64,000 nt of DNA from Pigmentiphaga aceris (GCF_008119665.1 NZ_CP043046.1:4030001-4094000), one strand, 5' to 3'; numbered from the stretch's first letter, positions 55,961 to 64,000 are shown. Made by a program: numbers and translations. Notes: generated by a model not told the origin, from the sequence alone.

Positions 55961-56737
55961 TCAAGCCTGACGGCGGCGGAACACCAGGCGATCTTCTTCC
56001 GACACATCGGCGTCGAAGGCATAACCCTCGGCGTCGAAGTTCTTCAACGCTGCCGTGCCACGCGCTTTGTGGGTCACAACATAGCGCGCCATCAGGCCAC
56101 GTGCGCGCTTGGCGTGGAAACTGATGACCTTGTATTTATCGGTCTTCCAGTCTTCGAACACACACTGCACCACACGTGCATCAAGCACCTTGCGATCGAC
56201 CGACTTGAAGTATTCCTCGGACGCCAGATTGAGAATCACCCGGCCACCACCCGCATCGCTCAGGCGCTGGTTCAGATAATCGGCAATGGTGCGGTTCCAG
56301 AAGGCGTACAGCGTCTTGCCCTGATCGGTTGCCAGCCGTGTTCCCATTTCCAGGCGATACGGACGCATCAAATCCAGCGGGCGCAGCGCGCCATACAGAC
56401 CGCTCAAAATCACCATATGATCCTGCGCCCAATCCAGTTGCGCGGACGTCAGGCTTGGCGCATCCAGCCCTTCGTACACATCGCCATTGAACGCCAGCAC
56501 CGCGGGCTTGGCCGTGTCCGCCGAGAACTCGGGTTTCCAGTCGGCATAACGCGTGGCGTTCAGTTCCGACAAGGCCTCGCTCAAGTCCATCAATTCAGCA
56601 ATATCGGCCGGCGTTTTCTTCTTCAACACCTTGATCAGCGCGGCGGCCTGGTCTACAAACAGCGGCTGAGTGTGTTTGGCGATGTGGGCAGGCGTGTCGT
56701 AATCCAGTTTCTTGGCGGGCGAGAGCAGGAGCAGCAT
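55961..56737 (-). CDS. yaaA: Peroxide stress protein YaaA (DUF328)
   Basis: 258 residues, the normal YaaA length. Signatures: [17 protein letters not shown] at the N-terminus, the [16 protein letters not shown] and [10 protein letters not shown] segments, and [18 protein letters not shown]. YaaA limits free iron and oxidative DNA damage in E. coli. Convergent with cadA; divergent from the SEC-C/YchJ gene. Confidence 0.95.
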   Translation of the reverse strand: MLLLLSPAKKLDYDTPAHIAKHTQPLFVDQAAALIKVLKKKTPADIAELMDLSEALSELNATRYADWKPEFSADTAKPAVLAFNGDVYEGLDAPSLTSAQLDWAQDHMVILSGLYGALRPLDLMRPYRLEMGTRLATDQGKTLYAFWNRTIADYLNQRLSDAGGGRVILNLASEEYFKSVDRKVLDARVVQCVFEDWKTDKYKVISFHAKRARGLMARYVVTHKARGTAALKNFDAEGYAFDADVSEEDRLVFRRRQA

Positions 56738-56793
56738 GGCAAAATCGGGAAGCGGATGAGCCGCTACTGTAGACCACGCCGCCCTCCCGAGCC

Positions 56794-57240
56794 ATGCCGC
56801 CTTCATTTTCTCCGCCCTCTTCCGTTTCCACTGCTGTGCCCCCCATCGCGCCTTCGTCCGCATGCCCTTGCGGCAATGCGCTGAGCTACGCCAAGTGCTG
56901 CGGTCGCTGGCATGCAGGAACACAACACCTTCAGGCCCCTGACGCCCAGGCCTTGATGCGCTCGCGTTACAGCGCATTTGTGCTGGACCTGAGCGATTAC
57001 CTGCTTGCCACCTGGCACCCCGACACCCGGCCGGCACAGCTGGAACCGAACGAGCCAGGCCTGAAGTGGCTGGGCCTGTCCATCAAACGCCATGCCGTGC
57101 AAGACGCCGACCATGCCACGGTCGAGTTTGTTGCCCGCAGCCGTTTTCATGGACAAGCCAACCGGCTGCACGAATGCAGCCGCTTTGTTCGCATCGATGG
57201 ACGCTGGTTCTATCTGGATGGCAGCTTCCCCGAGAAGTAA
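56794..57240 (+). CDS. YchJ family protein with SEC-C motif
   Basis: 148 residues. A Pro/Ser-rich head of ~22 residues is followed by the zinc-binding SEC-C-like [14 protein letters not shown] and the YchJ core [26 protein letters not shown]. Unknown function, DUF6/UPF0225 group. Divergent from yaaA with 56 nt between starts. Confidence 0.9.
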   Translation: MPPSFSPPSSVSTAVPPIAPSSACPCGNALSYAKCCGRWHAGTQHLQAPDAQALMRSRYSAFVLDLSDYLLATWHPDTRPAQLEPNEPGLKWLGLSIKRHAVQDADHATVEFVARSRFHGQANRLHECSRFVRIDGRWFYLDGSFPEK

Positions 57241-57592
57241 GCACTTCCCGTTCGCGGTGAGCTTGATACGGCTACATCAGCCAGATGACACTGCGCATGC
57301 AAGGATTGCAAACGATATTCTTGATGTTGATGTGCGAGACCACTGGGCTACCGGCCCAGGCAAACGTGTCATAAGCCGTTCGTCGGGACACGCTCGGGTC
57401 GCGCAAGCGAAACACCCGCGCTAGCGCTGGAGATTGAATCGAACCGTCTGGCGCACGCAATCGCCAGATGGCTGGTGACACAGATCAGGCATAAGGGTTG
57501 CTGTGGTAAGTGTGCCCACGATGCGTTTTTCGACGAGTCATTTGCTGCAGGCACCAGCCGCATGCAATGCCGTCCAGACTTGGAGCACTCAG
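57241..57592. other. 352-nt region without a clear gene
   Basis: Between the YchJ-type gene and the Gln-rich gene. Only short shadow frames; no tRNA or terminator recognised. Confidence 0.5.
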
Positions 57593-57877
57593 ATGACCCA
57601 GCAGAAAAAGCCGCAGGATCAAGATCCGCAGCAAACTTCGATGCAGAAACCCCAGTCGAACAAACAGCAACAGCAGCAAGATACGCAGCGTCATCAATCC
57701 GGCGCTGGACAGCATGACCAGCAAAATCAGGCCGGCCGTCATGAGCAAAGCAAGCAAGGCGGTCAGCAGCAGCAAGACAGCATGCAGCGCAAGCAGCAAG
57801 GCAGTGCAACCGAGAAATCGGGCAACTTCGCTGGCACACAGACCGGCAAGTCGGATCGCGGCTCGCAACAACGCTGA
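57593..57877 (+). CDS. Small Gln/Lys-rich hypothetical protein
   Basis: 94 residues from the ATG at 57593. Strongly low-complexity: Gln, Lys, Ser, Asp and His, with no hydrophobic core and no signal peptide, e.g. NKQQQQQDTQRHQSG. Likely intrinsically disordered and hydrophilic. A terminator follows at 58007. Family not recognised; could be a stress- or sporulation-like hydrophilin, but nothing shows this. Confidence 0.55.
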   Translation: MTQQKKPQDQDPQQTSMQKPQSNKQQQQQDTQRHQSGAGQHDQQNQAGRHEQSKQGGQQQQDSMQRKQQGSATEKSGNFAGTQTGKSDRGSQQR

Positions 57878-58006
57878 TGCCTTGATTGACAACTTTCCAA
57901 CGATGGTCTGAGGTAGATCTGGTTTGCTGATTTTGGCTGATGGCCCTGCTATGTTGAACTTAGTCCACTGACCTCAGCCCAATAAGCCAGACCACCAAAA
58001 CCCTGA

Positions 58007-58030
58007 CGGGGGCAATTGCCCCCGTTTTTT
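58007..58030 (+). terminator. Intrinsic terminator upstream of the M23 gene
   Basis: CGGGGGC-aatt-GCCCCCG (58007–58024) followed by TTTTTT (58025–58030). It probably ends the Gln-rich gene's transcript, about 130 nt after its stop. Confidence 0.9.
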
Positions 58031-58072
58031 ATTGTCCGCGCAGTACTGCGCATCGCATATGAAAAGGACTGG

Positions 58073-58678
58073 ATGCGCTCGTTCGTTGCCTTGATCGCCA
58101 CCTTGGTCATCGTCATTCTGGTGGGCGTTGCCACGTGGCCCTGGCTAGGCCCGAAGCTGGACTACATAAAATTTGCCATCCAGTTATCCAGCAGCGCCGC
58201 ACCAGACTCGGTCGCCGTTCCTGTGGCCGGCGTCATGCGCCGCAATCTGGTGGATACCTGGGGCGGTGCGCGCAGCGGCGGTCGTCGCCATGAAGGCATC
58301 GACATTTTTGCGTCCCGAGGCACGGCAGTGATCGCCGCCACGGACGGACTGGTGGCGCGGATAGGTGAAAATCGATTGGGCGGGCGCACAGTCTGGGTAT
58401 ACGGTCCGGGTCGCCAACGTCATTACTACGCGCATCTTGACCGCTACGCTGAAGACCTGTCGGCGGGCGATCGCGTGGCAGTCGGAGATGTGTTGGGCTA
58501 CGTGGGCGACAGCGGCAATGCACGAGGTACCCCACCCCATCTGCACTACGGCATCTACACCATGAGTGGGGCGATCAACCCCTATCCATTGCTCAAGGCG
58601 CTGCCGCCAACGGCCCCGGCAACCCCGACAAGCCGCCAACCAGCGTCGTCTCTCCCAGCATCCGCAGATAGTCGCTGA
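58073..58678 (+). CDS. M23 family metallopeptidase (membrane-anchored)
   Basis: 201 residues from the ATG at 58073. The frame is open from 58016, but that would start inside the terminator hairpin. N-terminal TM (ALIATLVIVILVGVATWPWL), then the LytM zinc site: HEGIDIFA (H-x3-D) and PPHLHYGIY (HxH). A peptidoglycan endopeptidase acting in the periplasm. Its last ~86 nt overlap the convergent glycosyltransferase gene. Confidence 0.88.
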   Translation: MRSFVALIATLVIVILVGVATWPWLGPKLDYIKFAIQLSSSAAPDSVAVPVAGVMRRNLVDTWGGARSGGRRHEGIDIFASRGTAVIAATDGLVARIGENRLGGRTVWVYGPGRQRHYYAHLDRYAEDLSAGDRVAVGDVLGYVGDSGNARGTPPHLHYGIYTMSGAINPYPLLKALPPTAPATPTSRQPASSLPASADSR

Positions 58679-59297
58679 ATCCGCCCGGTGCTCGTGCACG
58701 ACGCCGGGCACTGGTGTACACACGTGGTGCCACGCTCCAGGCCACCCGTGCGCCCACGGCAAGTGACGCATCCACCAAGGCCACATCTTCGCCGCTGACC
58801 AGCGGCGGAAAGCCCCCAGCCGCCCGATAGGTATCCACGGCAATGCCCAGGTTGGCACCGTGTATGTGGTGATGACCGTCTGCGTGCACGTAGCGCGACA
58901 GATAACGCTCGCGGACCGCATCGGAATGTTCCGACCAGTCTTGCACCTCCACGCAGCCACACACCAGGTCGGCTTCCAGAGACAGCTGCATGACCAGCCA
59001 ATCCGGTGCAACCAGCGAATCGGCATCGGTGAAGGCCAGCCAGCGTGCGCCGCGCGCCACCATCAACTCGGCCCCCAGCGCACGCGCGCGCCCGACGTTG
59101 CGCAGATCGGCTGACAGGACAGTGATGCCACAGGTGGCGGCAATGGAGGCGGAATCGTCGGTACAGGTGTCCAGCACGGCAACGATATCCACCTGTTCGC
59201 CTGCAAGCGCAGGCGCAATCGCCGCATGCCGCAAGGCGAACAGGCAGTCGGCAAGGGTGGCACTTTCATTGTGTACGGGTACCACGATGCCAATCAT
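58593..59297 (-). CDS. Glycosyltransferase family 2
   Basis: 234 residues from the ATG at 59297. GT-A features: IGIVVPVHNESATLADCLFAL, VLDTCTDDS, FTDADS (DxD) and the GGFPPLVSGEDVALVDASLA acceptor helix. Terminal gene of a four-gene operon with overlapping stops and starts; acts with a deacetylase and a methyltransferase. Acceptor unknown. Overlaps the M23 gene convergently. Confidence 0.87.
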   Translation of the reverse strand: MIGIVVPVHNESATLADCLFALRHAAIAPALAGEQVDIVAVLDTCTDDSASIAATCGITVLSADLRNVGRARALGAELMVARGARWLAFTDADSLVAPDWLVMQLSLEADLVCGCVEVQDWSEHSDAVRERYLSRYVHADGHHHIHGANLGIAVDTYRAAGGFPPLVSGEDVALVDASLAVGARVAWSVAPRVYTSARRRARAPGGFSDYLRMLGETTLVGGLSGLPGPLAAAP

Positions 59298-59923
59298 GCC
59301 AAGCCCTCCAACTGGGCGACCGAGCGCTTCCCCCGCACCCAGGCGTGCAGCAGGAAATCCGGCTCGGTATGGGTAGCCACCAGATTCAAGCCTGGTACGC
59401 CGCCCAGCATGCGATGCACGGTGGCGGCATCGGTGAAGGCATCCGCTATGGGGCGTGCCCAATGACAAGCGACCAGCGTGCCATCACGGCCAAGCGCCTT
59501 GTCCAGATGTGCCACCAAGGCGGTCAGCGATGCTTCTCTCAGGTAGTAGCCAAATTCACTGATCAGAATCAGGTCGAATGTCTCGTCGGGCCAACTGGCC
59601 GGGACACAGCGTTCTTCAACCGTGACATGCGGGAAAGCCTGCACACGACTTTGTGCAAGCGGCACGGCGCTGCGGCTGAAGTCGCACGCCAGCAAGCGAT
59701 CGCAGCGTGGTGCCAAGGCTGCCGTCAGTTCACCGTTTGCACAGCCTGGCTCGAAGGCGTTGGCGTAGCGTTTGCGCGGCAACACCGCCAAGGTCAACGC
59801 ACGCTTGCGTTCCTCGTACCAGCTGGTGCGGTAGGCCCACGGGTCTTCGTCTGCGACGAACATGCCGTTGAAATAGGCGGGATCGATGTCGGTGTTCATA
59901 GGCAATACACCTTCGGTGTTCAT
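59294..59923 (-). CDS. SAM-dependent methyltransferase (NodS-like)
   Basis: 209 residues. Rossmann-type SAM site: NAFEPGCANGELTAALAPRC, LLACDFSRSAV and the acidic FDLILISEFGYYL. The N-terminal DPWAYRTSWYEERKRALTLAVL lead is seen in NodS-type N-methyltransferases. The first codons are duplicated (MNTEGVLP then MNTDID), so the start is either 59923 (overlaps the deacetylase stop, ATGA) or 59899. Third gene of the cassette. Confidence 0.86.
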   Translation of the reverse strand: MNTEGVLPMNTDIDPAYFNGMFVADEDPWAYRTSWYEERKRALTLAVLPRKRYANAFEPGCANGELTAALAPRCDRLLACDFSRSAVPLAQSRVQAFPHVTVEERCVPASWPDETFDLILISEFGYYLREASLTALVAHLDKALGRDGTLVACHWARPIADAFTDAATVHRMLGGVPGLNLVATHTEPDFLLHAWVRGKRSVAQLEGLA

Positions 59924-59936
59924 AGGAAGTACACCT
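59889..59936 (-). repeat. 24-bp tandem duplication across the methyltransferase start
   Basis: Two adjacent 24-nt units (59889–59912 and 59913–59936) differ by only two to three bases. On the minus strand each carries the same lead into an ATG (AGGTGTA..CCTATGAACACC). So the initiation region and its first codons are duplicated. Confidence 0.9.
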
Positions 59937-60711
59937 CGAAGGGACGCAGCATTCGGGTCAGCGCCCAGTCCGGCAAGATCGGACCACGCCCGGTCGATGC
60001 GTCAGGGGTGATCTGACTGGTGAACGCTTGCAAGGCGTGCGCTTTGGCAGCGACATCCGCAGCGTTCAGTTCCAAACGCCTCGCAGTGGCCCAGGGCATG
60101 CGGGCGTCTTCGGGAAGCGCCCAATGCCATGCCCAGATCGGTACCTGTATCAATGCCGCACCACACTGCGCGGCAGCACGCCCGGCGCTGCGCCCCACGA
60201 CTTCATGGTCGGGATGACCATCCTGATCCCAGGTGGCGAACACTACATCGCCCGGAGCAAGCTGGGCAAGCAAAGCTGCTGTCAACGCGTCTTCCTGGCC
60301 CCGCAGCCCGCCATCGGGCAGGCCCAGTCGAAGGACCTCGACGGGTGAACCGGAACAGTCAACACGCAGGCGTCGCAGCGCTTCCTGCGTCTCGTCACGA
60401 CGCGTGGCGGTCAGGCGTGCCACCGGCCAGTCGGATGACTCGGGATGACTGCCTCCGCCGTCGGTGACTGCAATCAGCAGGCACGGATTACCCGCAGCCA
60501 TGAGCTTGCGCAGCAGTCCGCCAGTGCCCAGTATTTCGTCGTCAGGATGCGGTGCCACGATCACCGCACGTGCGCCGGGTGGCACCAAGGCTTCCAGAGG
60601 AGCGGCGGCAATCCCACTTAAAGACTGCGATGCCGCCCAATCGGCGTCAGAGGTGCCCTCACCCACGATGCGTCGGGACATTCCATTGTTGGCAGGGTTT
60701 ACAACATCCAC
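59920..60711 (-). CDS. PIG-L/LmbE family deacetylase
   Basis: 263 residues from a GTG at 60711; an ATG at 60681 is an alternative. The zinc site HPDDE (in VIVAPHPDDEILGTGG) and DGGGSHPESSD, DQDGHPDHEVVG are intact. Such enzymes remove N-acetyl groups from GlcNAc-containing acceptors or act on related amides. Overlaps the acyl-CoA-dehydrogenase-like gene by 13 nt and the methyltransferase by 4 nt. Confidence 0.9.
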   Translation of the reverse strand: MDVVNPANNGMSRRIVGEGTSDADWAASQSLSGIAAAPLEALVPPGARAVIVAPHPDDEILGTGGLLRKLMAAGNPCLLIAVTDGGGSHPESSDWPVARLTATRRDETQEALRRLRVDCSGSPVEVLRLGLPDGGLRGQEDALTAALLAQLAPGDVVFATWDQDGHPDHEVVGRSAGRAAAQCGAALIQVPIWAWHWALPEDARMPWATARRLELNAADVAAKAHALQAFTSQITPDASTGRGPILPDWALTRMLRPFEVYFL

Positions 60712-61730
60712 GGCGAAGCTTCCTCTTTTGACACGGCGTCACCCAGTGACGCCAGATCGCGTTCAGCGTGACTCTGCCTTAAGAAGACCGGCAGATCGGC
60801 CATAAGCCGGGCGAAATGAAGATCGGTACAGAATGGCGTGGCACCCAGCGCACGGCCCACGTGCGTGATCACGCTGTTGCACGCGGCTTCCACCTGCAGC
60901 CGTGCCTGCATGACAGCCATGCGACAAGGCTGACGTGGATCGGCATCGATCTGCGTTGCCAAGGCCTTCAAGGTATTGGCCGCGCCGGCCAGCGAAACGT
61001 GTACCTCGCCCAGATGCGCAAGCCTGTGGGGATCGGCACCGGGTTTTATCTGTTGACGCAAGCAATCGCCAAGCCATTGCGCACCGCCCAACCAGCATGC
61101 AGCCACCCCTGCCCCGCCATGCCAGAAACCCGGACGGCCGGTGTAATCCCCGGGTGCGCCCACCGCATGACCCAGCGCCCGGTGGAATGTCAGGCGTCTG
61201 CTGTCGGTAGATGCCATGCCGACTGCGTGCCAGTCTTGCGCGTGCTGATCGATATTGCCCTGATCGAGTTCGACTGCAACCAGCTGCTGTCTGCCCTGCT
61301 TGTCCCACGCGGTGAGCAACGCATGTGTCACCATCGCTGCGCCTGAACACCATGCCTTGGTGCCATCGAGCAAGACCAGGTCGCCGTCTACCTTGGTGAC
61401 TTTCAGCCGGGCATCGGGCGGTTCCGCGGCCCAGGTCGCCCACACACTGCCAGCCGAAGGCTTTGGTGCGCCCAGCTCGACCATGATCGCCAACGCGTCG
61501 GTATGCCCTTCGAACAACTTGGCCAGGGCCTGGCTCTGCGCCCCTACCGCGGCAAGCATCTGCCAACGCATCAAGGTCTGCCCATGACCGGGCAGCGGCA
61601 AGCTATCCGCGCCACAAGCAATCAGATGGAACAAGGCATCTGCCGGTGTCAGCGACACAACAGCGGTCAACGCAGCTTGCTGAGTGGAGTAAGGGGGCAA
61701 TCGAATGTCCAGAAAAGATGGGCGCTGCAT
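60699..61730 (-). CDS. Acyl-CoA dehydrogenase family protein
   Basis: 343 residues, shorter than the usual 380–400. Middle-domain strands (TKVDGDLVLLDGTKAWCSGAAMVTHALLTAWD) and C-terminal helical bundle (QARLQVEAACNSVITHVGRALGATPFCTDLHFARLMADLPVFLRQSHAERDL) match the family. The catalytic base and substrate are not clear from the sequence. First gene of the cassette. Confidence 0.8.
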   Translation of the reverse strand: MQRPSFLDIRLPPYSTQQAALTAVVSLTPADALFHLIACGADSLPLPGHGQTLMRWQMLAAVGAQSQALAKLFEGHTDALAIMVELGAPKPSAGSVWATWAAEPPDARLKVTKVDGDLVLLDGTKAWCSGAAMVTHALLTAWDKQGRQQLVAVELDQGNIDQHAQDWHAVGMASTDSRRLTFHRALGHAVGAPGDYTGRPGFWHGGAGVAACWLGGAQWLGDCLRQQIKPGADPHRLAHLGEVHVSLAGAANTLKALATQIDADPRQPCRMAVMQARLQVEAACNSVITHVGRALGATPFCTDLHFARLMADLPVFLRQSHAERDLASLGDAVSKEEASPWML

Positions 61731-62102
61731 TGACCGGCGCGATCAGAGGAAAACCGTGCATTGCCGGTCAAAGCATTACCTGAATGCCAAAAAGCCCAGC
61801 GACTGATCGCATGACAACAGCAGGAGAAAAAAGCAGTACGAAAACGGCTGAACGCGGTTGAAAAAGATTTGAAAAAAATCCATTTCGCAAAATTTTCAGC
61901 ACATGTTCCAAAAGGGGTAACTCATGCTCATCCGTGACGCTGGACCATTGACTTAATCAATGGCAAACAGTTAAGCAATTGGCATTCCCGACATTCGCCG
62001 ACACTCAGGCCCGTTTCCTGCTCATGTCCCGATGTGAGGCGGTGCAAGGCTTTGCCCGCCCCCAGCTTTTTTTAACTTACCCATATCCCAAGGAAAACAA
62101 TC
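61731..62102. other. 372-nt intergenic region with promoter elements
   Basis: AT-rich region between the divergent cassette start and the DUF2383 gene. It carries an inverted repeat at 61945 and a poly-T tract before the gene (TTTTTTT at ~62071). No gene seen. Confidence 0.5.
61945..61963. promoter_or_regulatory. Inverted repeat CCATTGA-N5-TCAATGG
   Basis: CCATTGA-cttaa-TCAATGG, a perfect 7-bp dyad 140 nt upstream of the DUF2383 gene; its left half contains TTGACT, a possible -35 box. Candidate operator. Confidence 0.4.
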
Positions 62103-62552
62103 ATGGCCAAACAAGTCAGCGGTATCCTCAACGATCTGGTTGAAGTTTCAAAGAACGGCGAAAAGGGTTTTCAAGCGGCAGCCGAAGACGCAAAGAATCC
62201 TGAACTGAAGGCCCTGCTGTCGCGCCGCGCGCAAGATTGCGCATCGGGTGCCGCAGAGCTGCAGCAAATTGTTCTGCGTTTGGGTGACACGCCTGAAGAC
62301 AGCGGCACCATCGCCGGCGCAGTGCATCGCGGCTGGACCAACCTGAAGGCTGCGGTTGCAGGCCGGACCGACCTGGCAATCCTGGAAGAAGTGGAACGTG
62401 GCGAAGACGTGGCCAAGGCCGCCTACGCCGACGCCCTGAAGGAAGCCCTGCCGGCTGACATTCAGGCTGTGGTGCAGCGCCAGTACGAAGGCGTGGTTCG
62501 CAACCACGACCAGATTCGCGACCTGCGTAACCGCCTGCGCGCAACCTCGTAA
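62103..62552 (+). CDS. PA2169/DUF2383 family four-helix-bundle protein
   Basis: 149 residues from the ATG at 62103, preceded by AAGGAAA. Four long amphipathic helices with conserved E-x6-Y/H positions, e.g. LNDLVEVSKNGEKGFQAAAEDAKNPELKALLSRRAQDCASGAAEL. Ferritin-like fold expected; family of unknown function, often stress or stationary-phase associated. Confidence 0.85.
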   Translation: MAKQVSGILNDLVEVSKNGEKGFQAAAEDAKNPELKALLSRRAQDCASGAAELQQIVLRLGDTPEDSGTIAGAVHRGWTNLKAAVAGRTDLAILEEVERGEDVAKAAYADALKEALPADIQAVVQRQYEGVVRNHDQIRDLRNRLRATS

Positions 62553-62616
62553 TGGTGTGTTGACCGCAGGCTGACTGGCCGGGTGCCTCAGCACAGGCAC
62601 GTGCCAGCAACCTGTA

Positions 62617-62650
62617 CAGCGATGATCATCAACGTGATGATCATCAGCTG
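62617..62650. repeat. Twin palindrome GATGATCATC, hairpin-forming
   Basis: GATGATCATC (62621–62630) and again (62636–62645), each self-complementary, separated by AACGT. They pair as a 10-bp stem, extended by CAGC (62617–62620) with GCTG (62647–62650) past a one-base bulge. Confidence 0.75.
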
Positions 62651-62662
62651 ATTGCACGACAG

Positions 62663-62700
62663 ACAAACCCCGATCTGCCCCCCAGCAGTCGGGGTTTGTT
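62663..62700 (+). terminator. Intrinsic terminator of the DUF2383 gene
   Basis: ACAAACCCCGA (62663–62673) pairs with TCGGGGTTTGT (62689–62699), 11-bp stem, followed by TTTTCGTTT. Confidence 0.85.
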
Positions 62701-63045
62701 TTCGTTTGGGGCAATGCTGACGCCCCGCCTTACAAATATCTGAAAACAGAGCGCGCAGTTTTAAACCGCGCAAATAACCAAATTTATATTTGTTTTAGGT
62801 TTATTCATTAAACCCATTAATCCCCATGGGTTTAACTTTGTTTTCCGTGAGGCTCATTACGTAATCGAAATGCTCGGTTAGGATGAGCTGCCTCCATAAC
62901 TCGTGGCAATCCCAACGCTGATCTTGGCGCGATTCGAAACGCCTGTATTCAAAATGCAGGTGCCCCGGCATGGAGAAGCGTCTGCACCCACCTGCAGCCA
63001 AAGCCACTGTTCGTATTAGCTCGTAAACCCATTGAGGATTTTACT

Positions 63046-64000
63046 ATGGCGACCAGCACTGAATATCTGACTCAGGTCAGCAATCTTTATGTCGCGCTGT
63101 TTAACCGGGCACCCGACACCGAAGGCATGAAATTCTGGTCAGAGGCACTGTCTAACGGCGCAAGCCTGCCGACAGTGACCAAAGGCTTTTTGGCTGCCCC
63201 GGAAGGCCAGGGTATTTACGCCCCCGGCCAGACCAGCGCCCAGTTTGTCACGACGTTCTACCAGACCGTTTTCGGACGAGCCCCCGACGCAGGTGGTTTG
63301 GCATTCTGGATGGAAGCGTTGCAAAACGCCGGCGGTGTCGAATCGTCCGATGCCCGCGCGTCTCTGGTTAATAGCATCGTGAATCTGGTCAGCATGCCGC
63401 TGAACACGAAACCCGAAGGCCTGAGCGACGCGGACTATGCCACCACGGTTAATGACCGGGCACTGTTTGGCAATAAGGTTGCATACGCCACCTTCGTCGG
63501 TACGTACGACGATTCGATTGTTGCCCCGGGCAGCAGCCAGACATCGCTCTCCAAGATCACGGCGGATCCGGCCAGCGTAGCGGCGGCCGAGGCCAGCTTC
63601 GGTCAGCCGACCAATCCGGGCGGTGGCGGAGGTGGTGGCGGCGGAGGCGGAGGTGGAGGCGGAAACCCTGACCCGGTCGACGCCACGCCCATCGTCGGCA
63701 CCACTGGCGATGACACGCTGACGGTTGTCAATGCAGCTTCGTTCACCAAGACCGGCTTCTCGGTCGACGGTCTCGATGGCATTGACACCCTGATCGTGCA
63801 AAAGGCCACGGGTGTCCTCGATGCCACCGACAAAATCGCCAACATCGAAATGCTGAAGGTCAGCGCCACCGGTGCCACCACCGTTGACGCCACGCACTTC
63901 GCTGGTGTGGGCAGCTTCGGCTCGATGGACTCCACCGCGTCGCTGGCCGTCACCCATCTGGCGGAAGGCCAAGGCACCACGGTGTCGGGTGCCAATGTCG
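63046..64000 (+). CDS. DUF4214/S-layer-like exported protein, N-terminal part
   Basis: 318 residues visible; open to the window end. Two DUF4214 repeats: YVALFNRAPDTEGMKFWSEAL and FYQTVFGRAPDAGGLAFWMEAL (residues ~14–34 and ~73–94). A run of 15 Gly (positions 63620–63664) links to a repetitive beta-rich region (TTGDDTLTVVNAASF; GIDTLIVQKATG) that resembles RTX/S-layer proteins such as Caulobacter RsaA. No N-terminal signal peptide, so type I secretion is inferred; its transporter is not in the window. Confidence 0.8.
   Translation, partial: MATSTEYLTQVSNLYVALFNRAPDTEGMKFWSEALSNGASLPTVTKGFLAAPEGQGIYAPGQTSAQFVTTFYQTVFGRAPDAGGLAFWMEALQNAGGVESSDARASLVNSIVNLVSMPLNTKPEGLSDADYATTVNDRALFGNKVAYATFVGTYDDSIVAPGSSQTSLSKITADPASVAAAEASFGQPTNPGGGGGGGGGGGGGGGNPDPVDATPIVGTTGDDTLTVVNAASFTKTGFSVDGLDGIDTLIVQKATGVLDATDKIANIEMLKVSATGATTVDATHFAGVGSFGSMDSTASLAVTHLAEGQGTTVSGANV

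Larger units (their letters stand above)
62553..63045. other. 493-nt intergenic region: two hairpins and a promoter region
   Basis: Holds two hairpins downstream of the DUF2383 gene and an AT-rich leader (62740–63040) for the DUF4214 gene, with GAGG (63035) before its ATG. No other gene seen. Confidence 0.6.

Noticed and set aside
54442..56022. 526-residue minus-strand frame across cadA
   Set aside because: Antisense shadow of the ATPase and the start of yaaA.
57878..58030. Small RNA ending at the terminator 58007–58030
   Set aside because: No convincing promoter with normal spacing was found; the hairpin can be explained as the end of the Gln-rich gene's transcript.
58016..58072. Upstream extension of the M23 gene
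   Set aside because: It would start within the terminator hairpin at 58007–58030, so the ATG at 58073 is preferred.

Overview
The window reads as a chromosomal segment of a GC-rich betaproteobacterium, most likely Burkholderiales/Alcaligenaceae (Achromobacter–Bordetella-like). The reasons are gene content and order: msbA, heptosyltransferase-type genes, an O-antigen ligase and two family 2 glycosyltransferases running into dnaE; a DUF4148 secreted protein; gluQ; RhlE; and a MerR-controlled Cd/Pb ATPase. This is inference from protein families; no rRNA or tRNA gene is present to fix the taxon. No prophage, insertion sequence or CRISPR array was recognised.

Layout. 1–6.8 kb: one forward operon with a spermidine/putrescine-type ABC importer, a three-subunit flavin/iron-sulphur dehydrogenase (HcnABC/OoxAB-like) and RidA, which looks like uptake plus oxidation of an amino or imino compound and clean-up of the imine. 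6.8–13 kb: HAD dehalogenase, aldo/keto reductase, MFS exporter, DUF72 protein, then an amidohydrolase coupled to a deviant orotate phosphoribosyltransferase. 13–18.3 kb: LysR regulator, Fic protein, MFS permease, small membrane protein, AhpD-like enzyme. 18.4–23.2 kb: a complete MacA–MacB–outer-membrane-factor pump. 23.4–29.2 kb: cyanase with its ABC importer, and a soluble PAS kinase/NarL-type regulator pair directly upstream.

29.5–44 kb: the lipopolysaccharide region (TPR–glycosyltransferase fusion, msbA, two family 9 and one family 4 glycosyltransferases, ligase, two family 2 glycosyltransferases) followed by dnaE. Between the first two genes lies the most unusual stretch: about 1.05 kb without a convincing gene, built from two ~408-bp copies of a structured sequence in opposite orientation. 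44–52 kb: DUF4148 protein, LysR, gluQ, flavin reductase, a DUF2157–DUF4401–GDYXXLXY membrane operon, then a 14-bp tandem repeat and the RhlE helicase. 52.6–56 kb: divergent cadR/cadA with a His-rich ATPase tail and a MerR-type promoter that predicts a leaderless message. 56–58.7 kb: yaaA, a SEC-C/YchJ protein, a Gln-rich small protein and an M23 peptidase. 58.6–61.7 kb: a four-gene overlapping operon (acyl-CoA-dehydrogenase-like, PIG-L deacetylase, NodS-like methyltransferase, family 2 glycosyltransferase). 62.1–64 kb: a DUF2383/PA2169-type four-helix protein, and the beginning of a DUF4214/S-layer-like exported protein that runs off the end.

Main candidates for something undescribed: the paired inverted structured element at 31.0–32.0 kb with its local strand-composition switch, and the four-gene deacetylase/methyltransferase/glycosyltransferase cassette, whose enzyme set resembles that of Nod-factor synthesis.
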